Assembly (NCBI GenBank): GCA_019054805.1
Contig: JAHQIY010000004.1
Span: 1,054,001-1,118,000, forward strand
DNA length: 64,000 nt
Direction of reading: 5' to 3'
Origin: Brachionus manjavacas
Taxonomy: Eukaryota; Rotifera; Eurotatoria; Ploima; Brachionidae
The notes under the pieces were generated by a model. The model searched no databases, was not told where the DNA came from, and worked only from the letters and a program-made list of their open reading frames with translations. The position numbers and the translations under genes are program-made. Every line of letters begins with the position of its first letter. Within the stretch, counting starts at the first letter, position 1. Positions 1 to 9,559 of this stretch are shown piece after piece.

Positions 1-235
1 AAAACTTTTTTCTTCTTTTTTAAAATCTTTATTTTGAGCTTAAGCCAAAAAAACGGGATTCCCCATGTGCTTCTCCCCTCTCTATTTATATCTTTTTTTT
101 ATCGAGAGTCATATAACTACTCGAACATGTAAAAATAAAAAGTACAAAAATAAAATATAAAAATATCATAAGTAACTTAACGCTCACATACATAATAAAT
201 AAATAAACAGATACTTATCTGTGGTGAACACCACA
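1..235 (-). repeat. 3' LTR of Gypsy-like element (cut by window edge)
   Basis: Identical to 3714-3948. On the minus strand it begins TGTGGTGTTCACCACA, a short palindrome starting with the usual TG. If the right copy is 265 bp (3684-3948), about 29 bp of this one lie outside the window. Confidence 0.9.
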
Positions 236-250
236 ACTTCCCCTCTCTTT
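236..250 (-). promoter_or_regulatory. Polypurine tract of Gypsy-like element
   Basis: The minus strand reads AAAGAGAGGGGAAGT directly before the TGTGGTG start of the 3' LTR, the position expected for the plus-strand primer. Confidence 0.75.
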
Positions 251-388
251 AGATGGAAATTTCGACTCTCCAAATAAATGACGTACAATAGGTTAATGAA
301 TAAATAGCTTAAGTAAAAAAAAAAAATCACAAACAGATAAACAAAAAAAACATTAGAAATCCAAGTGAGCCAGAGTTGCTTAACGACT

Positions 389-1702
389 TCATTGTTGACC
401 GTGCTGTTTCTTGGCTGCTCGTTCCGGTTGAACTCGCTCCGGCGGATTCAGTACTCTTTTTGTCACCTCCGCTGCCTTCCGTTCCGCCTCCCGATGCTCC
501 GACTCGGCCTTCTTCGGGCGTCCTCTACCTACACCCGTTGCCATTGCCGCCTCAACATTGACCGCTGCTGCGTTGGTTGTTGGACTTGCACTGGTCTGGC
601 CATCATCACCTGGTGCTGCTGCCGCGCTGACTTCAGCCGCCGACTCCGTCTGGTCGCCGCTGCTACCTCTCACCACTTCCTGTACAACCACTTTGTCCTC
701 CTCGAAACTGCTGAAGTAAACTTTGAAGAACGAGGAGTTCCTCGTGATTGAATGGCCTGGTCTCGAAGCAGTTACCATGCTGCCCTTGACGTTCACGACT
801 GTATACGGCTCCGGATCCCATTCCGGCCTAGACTTGTGAGTGCGCTTTAGCTTGAGCAGCACTCTGCTTCCTACTCGGATGACACTCATGCGCGTGCGCG
901 TTCGCTTATTGTACTCGTCCTCCATGCGTCTCCTGGACCGTTCGTGGTTCTCTTTGGCCAATCGATGCCACTCTGCTCGGTCTGGCTCGCCGACTGGTTC
1001 AGGCAAACCCGAAGTCCGACTGAAGCCGAACATCAACAGGTTCGGAGAAATCTTGGTGGCTGCATGCGGCGTTTCCCGATACGCCCTCAAGAAATCTCTT
1101 AGTGCCTGGTCTCGACTGATTCCCGTCGCCTCGGCTCCTCTGATGGTCTTGCCTAGGTTGCGCATGAAGCGCTCCACGTCGCCGTTGGCCCTTGGCCAAA
1201 GTGGTGTAATCTTGCGATGCTCAAATCCCAGCTCCCGTGCGTACTCGGCAAAGGAATGTGATTGGAATGGTGCGCCGTTGTCCGACTTGTAAATGAGCGG
1301 TGCGCCAAAAATTGAAAAGAGCTCGTCCAAAACAGGCTTTACGTGAAACCAGCTCGTTGATGCCACATCGTTGACGAATACTTGCTTCGAGTACTCGCAT
1401 AGATTCACAAACCAGAACTTGCCGTTCGCCAACGGTCCGAAAAAGTCGCCGGCGACACGCTCCCATGGTCCGTTTGGACATGAAGATGCCCTGAGCGGCT
1501 CGAGGGTTTGCTTTGTTGCAACGGTCTGACACAGATGACAGTGTGCGACCTCCCGCTCGACTCGCTTGTCGATTCCTGGAAACCAGACTCTCGCCCTAAT
1601 CAGCGCCTTCGTCTTGACCACTTCTTGATGCCCACGGTGCGCCAACGTCACAATCGCCCCTCTCAGCTTGCTTGGTATGATGATTCGACTCCCTCGTAGC
1701 AT
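389..1702 (-). CDS. Integrase portion of Gypsy-like pol
   Basis: The 437-residue frame starts with an HHCC zinc-binding module (HRGH near residue 23, then CHLC near 55). The DDE integrase core follows: GDFFGPL (first Asp), KSDNGAPF (second Asp) and GDVERF (Glu). The C-terminal third holds a chromodomain/GPY-like stretch (SRVLLKLK, WDPEPYTVVNVKGSMVT) and a low-complexity Ala/Glu/Lys tail. The same frame is open upstream to about 1791, so the Met at 1702 is internal to pol rather than a real start. The function is insertion of element cDNA into host DNA. The frame is intact, but it is separated from gag by the RT/RNase H deletion and a frameshift. Confidence 0.92.
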   Translation of the reverse strand: MLRGSRIIIPSKLRGAIVTLAHRGHQEVVKTKALIRARVWFPGIDKRVEREVAHCHLCQTVATKQTLEPLRASSCPNGPWERVAGDFFGPLANGKFWFVNLCEYSKQVFVNDVASTSWFHVKPVLDELFSIFGAPLIYKSDNGAPFQSHSFAEYARELGFEHRKITPLWPRANGDVERFMRNLGKTIRGAEATGISRDQALRDFLRAYRETPHAATKISPNLLMFGFSRTSGLPEPVGEPDRAEWHRLAKENHERSRRRMEDEYNKRTRTRMSVIRVGSRVLLKLKRTHKSRPEWDPEPYTVVNVKGSMVTASRPGHSITRNSSFFKVYFSSFEEDKVVVQEVVRGSSGDQTESAAEVSAAAAPGDDGQTSASPTTNAAAVNVEAAMATGVGRGRPKKAESEHREAERKAAEVTKRVLNPPERVQPERAAKKQHGQQ

Positions 1703-1793
1703 GACACCATCCTGGGCCTCGCTGATCTCGTCAATGACGTGCTCGAACTCAGCCAGCTCCTTTGGTAGCCGCCCTGTCGGCTGAATGATGAAC

Positions 1794-3659
1794 TTAAAAG
1801 CTGCAGCTGCTCGTCAGCCTCTGTTGCCACGGCCACCTCCTTTTTTGTGATTGTTCTTGGCAGAGCACTGACTTGCGCTTGATGGCCTTGTTGAGCAACC
1901 TGTTGTCGCATGTCATTCTGATCTTGACCTTCTTCGGCTGCCCCACCACCGGGTTCTCCTGCTTCTTTTCGATCACCACCAAGTTCGAAATCCATTCAGG
2001 CACTTCGTCGTCCTCGCCCAGCTTATGCATGACCCCCTCCTTGATCTGACTGTTGATCTCCTCTTCGACCGCATCGCGCCAAGCGAACGCTATAGGCCTC
2101 AGTGGTTGCCTCTTTGGTGCCACCGTTGGGTCCACCTCTATGTGAATCTTCCTCCCCTTGATGCAACCCACCTTGCCACTAAACAAATCTGGAAACCGCG
2201 ATTTGATCGCCCTGATCCGCTCCTCGATTGGCTGACTCAGATCCGGTCGGACCTTTTCCTCGCTGATCGCGCGCACCTCGCGCGCCTCGTCCATGAGCTT
2301 AATGGTGTTTAGATCCACTGCCGTGCGATAGCTCAGCAAACAATCTGCGCCACCCTTGATCACCACAAATCCAGCTGCCACCTCCGTTCGACCACGCCTG
2401 ACCCGGCACATAAACTGGCCCAGTATCGGCAAGGGCTCCTCTGCTCGGTATCCATAGAGCCTGCTGTTGCAGCGCTCAAGTTTAGGCTTGTTGGACATCG
2501 CCTCGTATGTCCACTGGTCGATGACATTGATCGGCGCGCCTGTGTCAATCAGAAAATCCACAGCTGTGCCGCCCATCTGCACACTCGCTCTCGGTCCATC
2601 GTTGTAACGATTTCGATTGCCAATCGTGCCGACCTCCCAATCGCAACTGTCCTTGTAACGTATAAACTCGTCGTACTCCTGCTTGTTGACCTCATACTTG
2701 TCCATATCCATGGTCAGCTGTCTGATCTGGCTCATGCCTCCACTGTTCCTCGCTCTGAACTGCTGCATGCTTGCTCGTTGCTGACCGCCTCTCATCGCAT
2801 CCTTGCTTCCGCTTGTGTCCCTGCATACCTTCGCGAAGTGACCCCTGATGCCGCATTTCCTGCATTCCGTGTTCAACGCGGGACACTCTGACTTCTCCTT
2901 GTGGCTTCGCCTGCCACAGTATCCACAGTCCTGCCTCGACGAACCATGACTTGGTGTCGACCAGCTCGGCCTGTTGTTGCTACTACTACGCCCGCTGCTC
3001 ATCGGTCTGCGCTCGGTGTAGTTGATTGATCTGCCGCTCATCTCCGCCGCGGTTGGCTTGAGTAGCCCGCTGACATTCTCGGCCACTCGCTCGTAGCCGC
3101 GCGCCTTCTCCAGTGCTGCCTTCAAATCGAGATCGTTGGTGCGGCAGCACTCTCGCTGGAACTCATCGATGCCGACGCCCACAACGAACTGGCTCAAAAT
3201 CTCGGTCTCCAGTGCCGCTCCAAACTCGCAGTGCGCAGCCATTCGTCGTAGCCTCATGGCGTACTCGTTGACCGACTCGTCCTGGCGCTTCATGGCACGC
3301 CGGAACACACACTTCTCGGTGAAGACTGATTTCTTCTCCACGAAGTGCTTTGTCAACTTATCCTGTGCCTCCTTGAGCGTGTCCGTGTCGTCGGGCTTCC
3401 GTAGAGTCTTCCACACCTCGAAGGCCTCCTCTCCGATGAGAAGAAGAAATGTTGCCTTGGCCTTTTCCGCGTTGGTCGTCTGCAACAGGTCCATGGCGGT
3501 CCGGTAGATGTCGAAGCGCTCCAGCCAAGTCTCCCATCTTGACCCCAGAGTTGCCGATTCGCCGCCGTAGATGAATGAGCCGCACGTGGCTCCACTTCTG
3601 TCGTTACTCATGTCTTTCTCCTCGGATTTGAATCTTATTGAAGATGATATTCCGTCCAC
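1794..3659 (-). CDS. Gag-protease-RT N-terminus of Gypsy-like element
   Basis: A 621-residue frame. The N-terminal two fifths is a retrotransposon Gag domain with a capsid-like helical region (LERFDIYRTAMDL; AYAMRLRRMA-type segment). Cys/His zinc motifs follow, including CRKCGIRGHFAKVC, a CX2CX4HX4C nucleic-acid-binding knuckle. The retropepsin signature FLIDTGAPINV comes next. The frame ends with the RT N-terminus (KRQPLRPIAFAW; CDNRLLNKAIKRK). After KRK it switches into sequence that in another frame reads as the RNase H-integrase linker, so fingers, palm (YxDD) and RNase H are all absent. Translation could begin at 3659 or at the Met 16 codons in (MSNDRSG). Confidence 0.92.
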   Translation of the reverse strand: MDGISSSIRFKSEEKDMSNDRSGATCGSFIYGGESATLGSRWETWLERFDIYRTAMDLLQTTNAEKAKATFLLLIGEEAFEVWKTLRKPDDTDTLKEAQDKLTKHFVEKKSVFTEKCVFRRAMKRQDESVNEYAMRLRRMAAHCEFGAALETEILSQFVVGVGIDEFQRECCRTNDLDLKAALEKARGYERVAENVSGLLKPTAAEMSGRSINYTERRPMSSGRSSSNNRPSWSTPSHGSSRQDCGYCGRRSHKEKSECPALNTECRKCGIRGHFAKVCRDTSGSKDAMRGGQQRASMQQFRARNSGGMSQIRQLTMDMDKYEVNKQEYDEFIRYKDSCDWEVGTIGNRNRYNDGPRASVQMGGTAVDFLIDTGAPINVIDQWTYEAMSNKPKLERCNSRLYGYRAEEPLPILGQFMCRVRRGRTEVAAGFVVIKGGADCLLSYRTAVDLNTIKLMDEAREVRAISEEKVRPDLSQPIEERIRAIKSRFPDLFSGKVGCIKGRKIHIEVDPTVAPKRQPLRPIAFAWRDAVEEEINSQIKEGVMHKLGEDDEVPEWISNLVVIEKKQENPVVGQPKKVKIRMTCDNRLLNKAIKRKSVLCQEQSQKRRWPWQQRLTSSCSF

Positions 3660-3663
3660 TGTA

Positions 3664-3681
3664 GTTTGATCCTCGTCGCCA
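3664..3681 (-). promoter_or_regulatory. Putative tRNA primer-binding site
   Basis: The minus strand reads TGGCGACGAGGATCAAAC two bases inside the inferred LTR end (..TTCACA, then CT). TGG matches the complement of a tRNA CCA end. I do not assign a specific tRNA. Confidence 0.6.
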
Positions 3682-3683
3682 AG

Positions 3684-3948
3684 TGTGAAGTCGCTTCAAA
3701 GTCCAGTTAAGGAAAAACTTTTTTCTTCTTTTTTAAAATCTTTATTTTGAGCTTAAGCCAAAAAAACGGGATTCCCCATGTGCTTCTCCCCTCTCTATTT
3801 ATATCTTTTTTTTATCGAGAGTCATATAACTACTCGAACATGTAAAAATAAAAAGTACAAAAATAAAATATAAAAATATCATAAGTAACTTAACGCTCAC
3901 ATACATAATAAATAAATAAACAGATACTTATCTGTGGTGAACACCACA
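3684..3948 (-). repeat. 5' LTR of Gypsy-like element
   Basis: The 265-bp extent is inferred from TG at 3948 (minus-strand start) and CA at 3684, next to a TGG-type primer site. The 3714-3948 part matches 1-235. Sequence right of 3948 is AT-rich host DNA. Confidence 0.8.
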
Positions 3949-4743
3949 TACCTTATAACCATTCTTTAAATTGCATCGAATATTTTCTACAAATTTATTT
4001 ACGTGAAATGTAATTAGGATTTTATCATCCACAAGGTTGAATTATTTATAGAAAACAAAAATACCTCGACCATTGTCGAAAGATAAAAAGGTAAAAAATA
4101 TGTAATGAAATTAAATTTTATTGTCTTAATCAATTTTTTTAAAGATATACTTTAAATGAAAAAGATTTATTAATTGTGATAAGAGACTCGATTGTTTTAA
4201 ATGAAAAAAAGAATGCGGATGAAATAATCGAATGGCAATTATTTAAGAATAGTTAATTTTTATGCTGGATTAATTTTAAATTAGGAATTAATGATGAAGA
4301 AAATGACAAATTGCTTTTGTTTGCTGCATTAAAGGTGAGATTTAATTGATAATAACTTGATTTATAACGAATTATAATTTAAAGAATGCTTTATTTTATG
4401 TCACAATTTTTTGAATTGGCAAACATCTTGGGTTTAAATTATTATTATATATTTTTATTTATGAATGCTTGGTTCTTTTAACTGAAGAAACCAAAATGAA
4501 AGAAAAGTTACAAAAATCACAAATAGCAAAGAAAACGAAAAAAGTTTACAGATGGAAAATAAAGATCAATCAATCTTGTTTTTTTTTATAATTTTTAATT
4601 CTTTAGTTTTGGCTTTTGATAAATGGTTTTTTTATTTGTCAAATAAAAAAATTGTTTTAAAGAAATTTTTTATTAAATAATTGTTTTTCTTTTATTTTAT
4701 TTCTCAATGTATTACATGTTTTTAGATTAAATTATTTTTTAAA
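3949..4743. other. AT-rich spacer, no gene seen
   Basis: Between the LTR element and the DNA transposon. Frames are short and interrupted. The terminal inverted repeat of the downstream transposon may lie here, but I could not identify it. Confidence 0.5.
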
Positions 4744-6280
4744 ATGGCTCCTAGAAAAATTCAAGCCGCTGTTACAACAAATCATAAGTGTTTTATTTGT
4801 CATCGAAAACGTTCTGAACGAATAAAACCTTCTCGTATTTCAATGAATTTACTTTTGCATGCCTTTAAGAAACACAAAATAGTAATTAATAAAGATTCAA
4901 GATGCTGCAAAAGTCATTTAGACAATGAAGGTTTGATAAAAAGTGAATGTTTTAGCAAAATTGGTACAAAAATGAAATCTTTTAACAATGTGCTGATTTC
5001 TATGCTTGAAATTTCAGAAATTGGTGAAAAAAGTATATTTGAGAAGTTGACTGATTTTTCTTCTCTTGAAGAATCTCTTTGCTTAGAGATCACAGGATGG
5101 ACAAAAGAACAATTTTTAAGCTTTTCACGATTTATCACAAAAATTAAAAATACCAAAAACAGAACAAAGGAACAGCTAATTGCATTATATCGTTTTGGTT
5201 ACGTCCAGGCACAAAGCAATATGTCATAGCGAAAATGTTCAATAAAAACACAACCCAACAACATATTAGTAAATACTTGTCCCAAATTAGAGAGGCTATT
5301 TATCAAGATTTTGTTCCATTTTTCCTTGGAACAGAGAAAACGAGGGAATTTTTTTTGAAACATAATAATCTAATGGTAACAGAGCTAGTTGAATTGAAAA
5401 ACCAAGAATTAGTGATAATATGTGATGGGACTTACACTCACATTGAGAAAAGCTTTAATAATTAGATGCAATATCGAACTTATAGTGTTCAAAAATCTAC
5501 ATCATTAATAAAACCATTTATTATATGTTGCTCTGATGGTTACATAATTGATTGCTATGGAGCATTTGATGCAAACCTAAACGATGCTAGTATATTAAAA
5601 TACGTTTTGTCTAAAGATCAAAATTTAAAAAATAAAATTCTCCTTCCTGGAAAAACTAAAATTATTCTTGATAGGGGTACAAATTATTAATAAAATAATT
5701 TTAATAAATTATGGATTATTTTTCATTAGGATTTCGAGATGTTGTTGAATTATTGAGGCAAGAGTTTGAATACGATGTGAGAATTCAACATGTTATCAAA
5801 TAGAAAAATCAGAAGACGAACAAGAAAAAAATGGATGCAAATCAAAACAGCTTTCCTTTTTCAGAACAGGCAAATAAAACAAGAATTGTTACAAAAGTAA
5901 AATTATTTTTTAATTTAGATCTTATAATTAATTATTTAAAATAAGTGTCGATTTATAATTGAAAAAAAAATAGGAGATTTAAAAAATTTCAAGCACTAGA
6001 TAATGTTCGAAATACTGAAATAGGTCATATTCAAATTGATTATCGAATTGCTTGTGCAATGCTTAACTTATTTCACAAGCCATGTTGCCCAGATGAAAAA
6101 AATTTTGTTAAAATTGCTCGAAGGATAAAGAAAAATAGCAAAACATACTCAAATAAGCTTAATTTTCTTTTAGCAAAGCAATTAGATTCGAAATTAATCA
6201 CTCCGATAGATTTATTCAGTATAATTGACTTCCCTGTAATAATAAAAAATAAAATTCGAAATATTTTTTGGATCATATAA
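4744..6280 (+). pseudogene. ISL2EU/IS4EU-type (DDE_Tnp_4) transposase, disrupted
   Basis: The N-terminal part (4744-5229) carries paired Cys motifs (CFICHRKR; CCKSHL) and a helical segment ending in a LYRFGY-type motif. After a frameshift near 5229, the catalytic domain runs from 5235 with ICDGTYTHIEKS (first Asp), a TAG stop at 5463, QYRTYSVQK, then LNDASIL and LDRG/FRD. A phase-1 intron at 5677-5729 (GT..AG, 53 bp) joins DRG to FRD, which is the family's usual catalytic signature. A second intron-like gap (about 5897-5973) separates ANKTRIVTK from the C-terminal helical region (DYRIACAML). Stops and frame breaks make this copy inactive. It would have catalysed cut-and-paste transposition. 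Confidence 0.85.
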
Positions 6281-6356
6281 ATTAAAACAAGCAAATTCTT
6301 ATGTTAAAGATTTAATCTTTAGTAGCACTGCTTATGTTGTCAGCAATAATATGATT

Positions 6357-6397
6357 ATTCGTTTATGAATCTTTAAATGAAAGATTCATAAACGAAT
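6357..6397. repeat. Perfect 18-bp hairpin
   Basis: Arms 6357-6374 and 6380-6397 are exact reverse complements with a 5-nt loop (aaatg). It lies between the transposase C-terminus and the second ORF. It could be a foldback insertion or a small structured element. Confidence 0.85.
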
Positions 6398-7316
6398 TCA
6401 AAGAATCAAAAATACTGGTATTCGAACTGATTCCAAACAGACCAATTAATATTAGAGGAAAAAGAAACAGAAAAGAAAGTTCAAGCGATTCTGGATTAAC
6501 TTCAAGTGAATCGGAACAAAGTGATTTTGATAATTCTGTTGAGCAGGTGACAACAATACAAACTCACTATGATGAAATTGCAGACTCTGAATTGATCAAT
6601 TTTAAAATGAATCTCCCAACATGGGGTTCTTTAATAAGATACAAAGGAATATCCGGTGTTTATGTTACAAACACAAGGCCAGTTCACTATTTTTTGCTTG
6701 CATTTTGGCTTATTTTTTCTAGAAATCCTAATATTTTTAATAATTTGCCCTCAAATGATTCAAAATTTATATTAATCGAAATAATCGAAATGATAGATAA
6801 AAAAAATTGGAACAAGGCAATAGAATAATGGATTAATAGTATGTAATGGTAGATGGGAAGAATCTAAACGTTTCAATGCATACAAATCATATTACAATGC
6901 TTGGTACAGAAAAAATTTTTTTTCTTGTATATTTAAATGATTTTCAAAAACATCGATTGATTAAAAAATGTACTTTAAGCTGTAATTTAAATGACAAGAT
7001 AATTAAGGATATTTCATTCGATATATTTTTTAAAAAATCAAATCAAAAAATCATTTTGTTTTATTTTAATCTTCAAAAATGCAAAGAATGTTGTGCTGAT
7101 TCTAAATGTGAAGTTAAATTTTTTAATTGGTCCATCATAATTAAAAAAGCCTGGACATATTGTTGGGATATTTAAAATTGCGGGTAAATACTGGGAAATT
7201 GACGACATATATCAAAGCGCAAAAGAATTGGCGGGTGCAAAAAAATTAGAAACAGATCAAAAAAAAAAAATTACTCCTTTAGAAAGAGACCGACAAATAT
7301 TTCTCTTTAATATTTA
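6398..7316 (+). pseudogene. Second ORF of the ISL2EU-like element, function unknown
   Basis: A broken reading frame follows the transposase: a Ser/Glu-rich stretch (SSDSGLTSSESEQSD), then 6547-6828 (MNLPTWGSLIRYKGISG), a segment reading CNGRWEESKRFNAY, 6846-7175 in a shifted frame, and a tail at about 7140-7316 (KPGHIVGIFKIAGKYWEID) ending at TAA. At least three frameshifts or stops separate these. I do not recognise the domain. Its position suggests an accessory protein or C-terminal extension of the same transposon. AT-rich DNA with no terminal repeat that I could identify follows. Confidence 0.5.
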
Positions 7317-7820
7317 ATTTAATTTTTTTTTTAATTTTTTTAATTAATAAATTTTTTTTCAAATTTTTTAAAAAGTAAATTTTTTTTAAACAAAAAATAT
7401 CAAACATTCAATTATTTTATTTATTCAAACTTTAGTTTTGCGAAAATGGTTAAAATATTTATATTAAGGAAAAGAACACGAATTTATTTAAAAAATAATA
7501 TACAGTCTATGTTTATTTGAAAAATATCAAGATGAAAAATAATTTTTTTTTTTTGTTCATTTTCTAATTTTTGTTTTTCACTTGCAAATTACAAAATATA
7601 TATACAAAAAAATCGAATATTTAAAGAATACTTTTTAAGTGACAGAAAATTAGTGAAAATCAAAAATTAAAAAAAAAGAACAAATATTAGATTTTTGACA
7701 CACAAATTATCAATTTACAAATAAATAAAGAAACAATTATGAAAAAAAACACATGAATATATATATTTGTCATTTTTTTACTTTAGGGCAAGTGTGCTAA
7801 ATTATGAAAAAGAAACTAAA
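7317..7820. other. AT-rich spacer, no gene seen
   Basis: Homopolymer A/T runs and short frames only. Confidence 0.5.
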
Positions 7821-8497
7821 TTAGACAATCTCACGTGTAATGATAGAGTCTGTTTCATTCATCTTTAATTTTGAAAAAAATTCATCCATGACTGCATTTT
7901 CATAAGGATTAACATCACATTGACCGGACTAAGTTTAGAAAAAAATAATTAATATTTCAGTTTTTAATTTAAATACTCTGAAACTGTAGTCAGTTTAAGT
8001 TTGGGATTGCATTGGGTCGCAATGAAACAGATTCGGATCACATATTTTCTGGTAGTTAATTTAGAAAATTAGAGTTGAATTTTTCAGTAAAAAAAAATTT
8101 ATCTGATTATTTATACTAAATTGAGTTTCAGCATCATTTTTTTTCAATACAAGTGACGACACAAGATTGCTTTTATTTTGTATGACAGTCTTAAATACTT
8201 AAAAATTATAAAACTGAATAAACTAAAATAACAATTAAACTTACATGATTTTGAGTTTTTGAAAGGAACAAGTTAAAACCAAAAAGGCAAAAGCAAGCAA
8301 AAAACATGAAAAAAACAAAACCAAATATAGTTTTCATTTGAGCAAATTGAACATAAACTTCAAATCTCATCGCACTTAAAGTTGCTTGAAAGCTTGTCAA
8401 ATTAGTAGAGTTGTCACCTTGAAGTTTTTCTAATGTGATATTTTTGGTCGAACTACACCAAATGTCTCTGATAAAATTAATGAAATTAGCATGCACT
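7821..8497 (-). CDS. Possible small multi-exon gene with one membrane segment
   Basis: Three segments look like exons. Exon A (about 8245-8497) encodes an N-terminal region rich in polar residues, then a hydrophobic span (FGFVFFMFFACFCLFGFNLF), and ends at a good donor (CAT|GTAAGT). Exon B (8117-8189, phase-0 acceptor TTTAAG) encodes TVIQNKSNLVSSLVLKKN. The terminal exon (7821-7928, acceptor CTTAG) encodes SGQCDVNPYENAVMDEFF and ends ITREIV-stop. A Cys-containing middle segment (CDPNLFHCDPMQ, about 7995-8050) probably belongs too, but I could not place its splice sites in frame. The product would be a small single-pass membrane protein; I recognise no family. Confidence 0.4.
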
Positions 8498-8674
8498 TAA
8501 TTAAAGAAAATTAATTCTGAATGATAAAAATTAAGAAAAAATCTAGTTAAATAGTCTAAACATTCAAAAAAATTAATTTAAGAAAAATTAAAATCACTTT
8601 AAAAAATTAAATTCCTTAACTTTGTTTTTAAAGCCAAAAAAGAAAAAAAGAAAAAACTTTTTTTTAAAGAATTT

Positions 8675-8782
8675 TGTAATAGATGAGGATTTTGGCCGAG
8701 AAGGCCGCTAGGATAAATGAGAAACGTAAAATGGGGGGGAAAATACTTTATTATTCAACTAACTTTATAATGAAAAAAACAA
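8675..8782 (-). repeat. 3' short LTR
   Basis: 108 bp, matching 14129-14239. Minus strand starts TGTTTTTTTCAT and contains two AATAAA polyadenylation signals. Plus strand contains the palindrome GGCCGAGAAGGCC. The stop codon of the RRM-like ORF lies inside it. Confidence 0.82.
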
Positions 8783-9234
8783 TCTTCGGACGCCGCTGCG
8801 TCTACGGGCCGACTCTTCTCGGTCCGTCTCTCCTCCGACGGCTCTTCGGTTTTGTCCGCTCCACGTGGTTTGACGAGCCGACACCATTTTGGTCGGGTGC
8901 TTCGGGTGGACCTCATGTATACCAACATATTTGGGTACTCGACCTCCATTGTCTCACTTGAAATGTCAACGTTTAGTCGGACTTGGAGCTTATGTTCTTT
9001 TCCTTCGAAGGTGAACCTCGGTGCGTTGAAAACAGAATCGAACAGCTTTACGTGATCCTGTTCGGCATAGAATTTTACGAACGCTACCCTATCGGGCCTC
9101 TCTTTTTCGTCCAGTATTCGAAAATACTGAATCGGGCCGATTCGCTGGTAGATGTACGTAGCGAATTCGAAGAACGTTTCTTCATCGACGATTGGGAACA
9201 TTCGCAGCAACGTTTGATGTTCATTTGCGTTCAT
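8755..9234 (-). CDS. RRM-like accessory ORF of Gypsy-like element
   Basis: An intact 159-residue frame in the position where env or ORF3 sits, after integrase and overlapping the 3' LTR. Residues about 7-85 have the layout of an RNA recognition motif: strand (TLLRMFPIV), helix (EETFFEFATYIYQRIG), strand (PIQYFRIL), an RNP1-like strand (DRVAFVKFY) and a second helix (EQDHVKLFDSVF). A basic and acidic low-complexity tail follows (RSTRSTRPK; EEPSEERRTEK). It may bind element RNA or host transcripts. Unlike gag-pol it has no internal stop. I see no membrane span, so it is not an envelope protein. The RRM assignment rests on pattern only. Confidence 0.65.
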   Translation of the reverse strand: MNANEHQTLLRMFPIVDEETFFEFATYIYQRIGPIQYFRILDEKERPDRVAFVKFYAEQDHVKLFDSVFNAPRFTFEGKEHKLQVRLNVDISSETMEVEYPNMLVYMRSTRSTRPKWCRLVKPRGADKTEEPSEERRTEKSRPVDAAASEDCFFHYKVS

Positions 9235-9559
9235 CGTCTCGGCTCTTATGAAAGTGTTTTTATTATATATATTTTTTTTTTCTTTTTTTTTTTTTTCTGT
9301 AATGAATCTTGCTCCTCATGAAATTATGTGAGTAAAAATTAAATACTCGACTCGTGCTCATTGTATCACGTGTCAACTATTCGAAACGATTCGATTTCGT
9401 TTTTCAAAAATTTTTTTTTTTTTTTTTTATTATGACCGATTTTTTATCGTCGATTCGCATGCCCATAATTCAAGCGTTCGGGTACCACTCTAACGCGCTG
9501 ATTTGCTGTTCTTGTTGGAGACCGTCTGGAGTCCTGCCTCGTCATTGTAAATCGCCACC
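9235..9559. other. Spacer between integrase and RRM-like ORF
   Basis: Contains long T runs (about 9268-9297 and 9408-9428) and no coding signal that I recognise. Confidence 0.5.

Larger units (their letters stand above)
1..3948 (-). mobile_element. Gypsy-like LTR retrotransposon, internally deleted
   Basis: Read on the minus strand the order is LTR, primer-binding site, gag, protease, start of reverse transcriptase, integrase, polypurine tract, LTR. Positions 1-235 repeat at 3714-3948 with no difference that I see, which points to recent insertion. The low-coordinate LTR is cut by the window edge, so the left target duplication cannot be checked. The RT catalytic core and RNase H are missing: sequence passes from the N-terminal RT region straight into the RNase H-integrase linker near 1866-1875, with a frame change. 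GC content is far above the surroundings. Confidence 0.93.

Noticed and set aside
365-1292. Plus-strand frames over 365-751 and 840-1292
   Set aside because: They lie antisense to the integrase frame; composition and motifs fit the minus strand only.
2025-3507. Plus-strand frames within the first Gypsy element
   Set aside because: Shadows of the Gag-protease frame, which has zinc-knuckle and DTG motifs.
8683-9321. Plus-strand frames opposite the RRM-like ORF
   Set aside because: They overlap the RRM-like frame antisense and end in poly-T translation.
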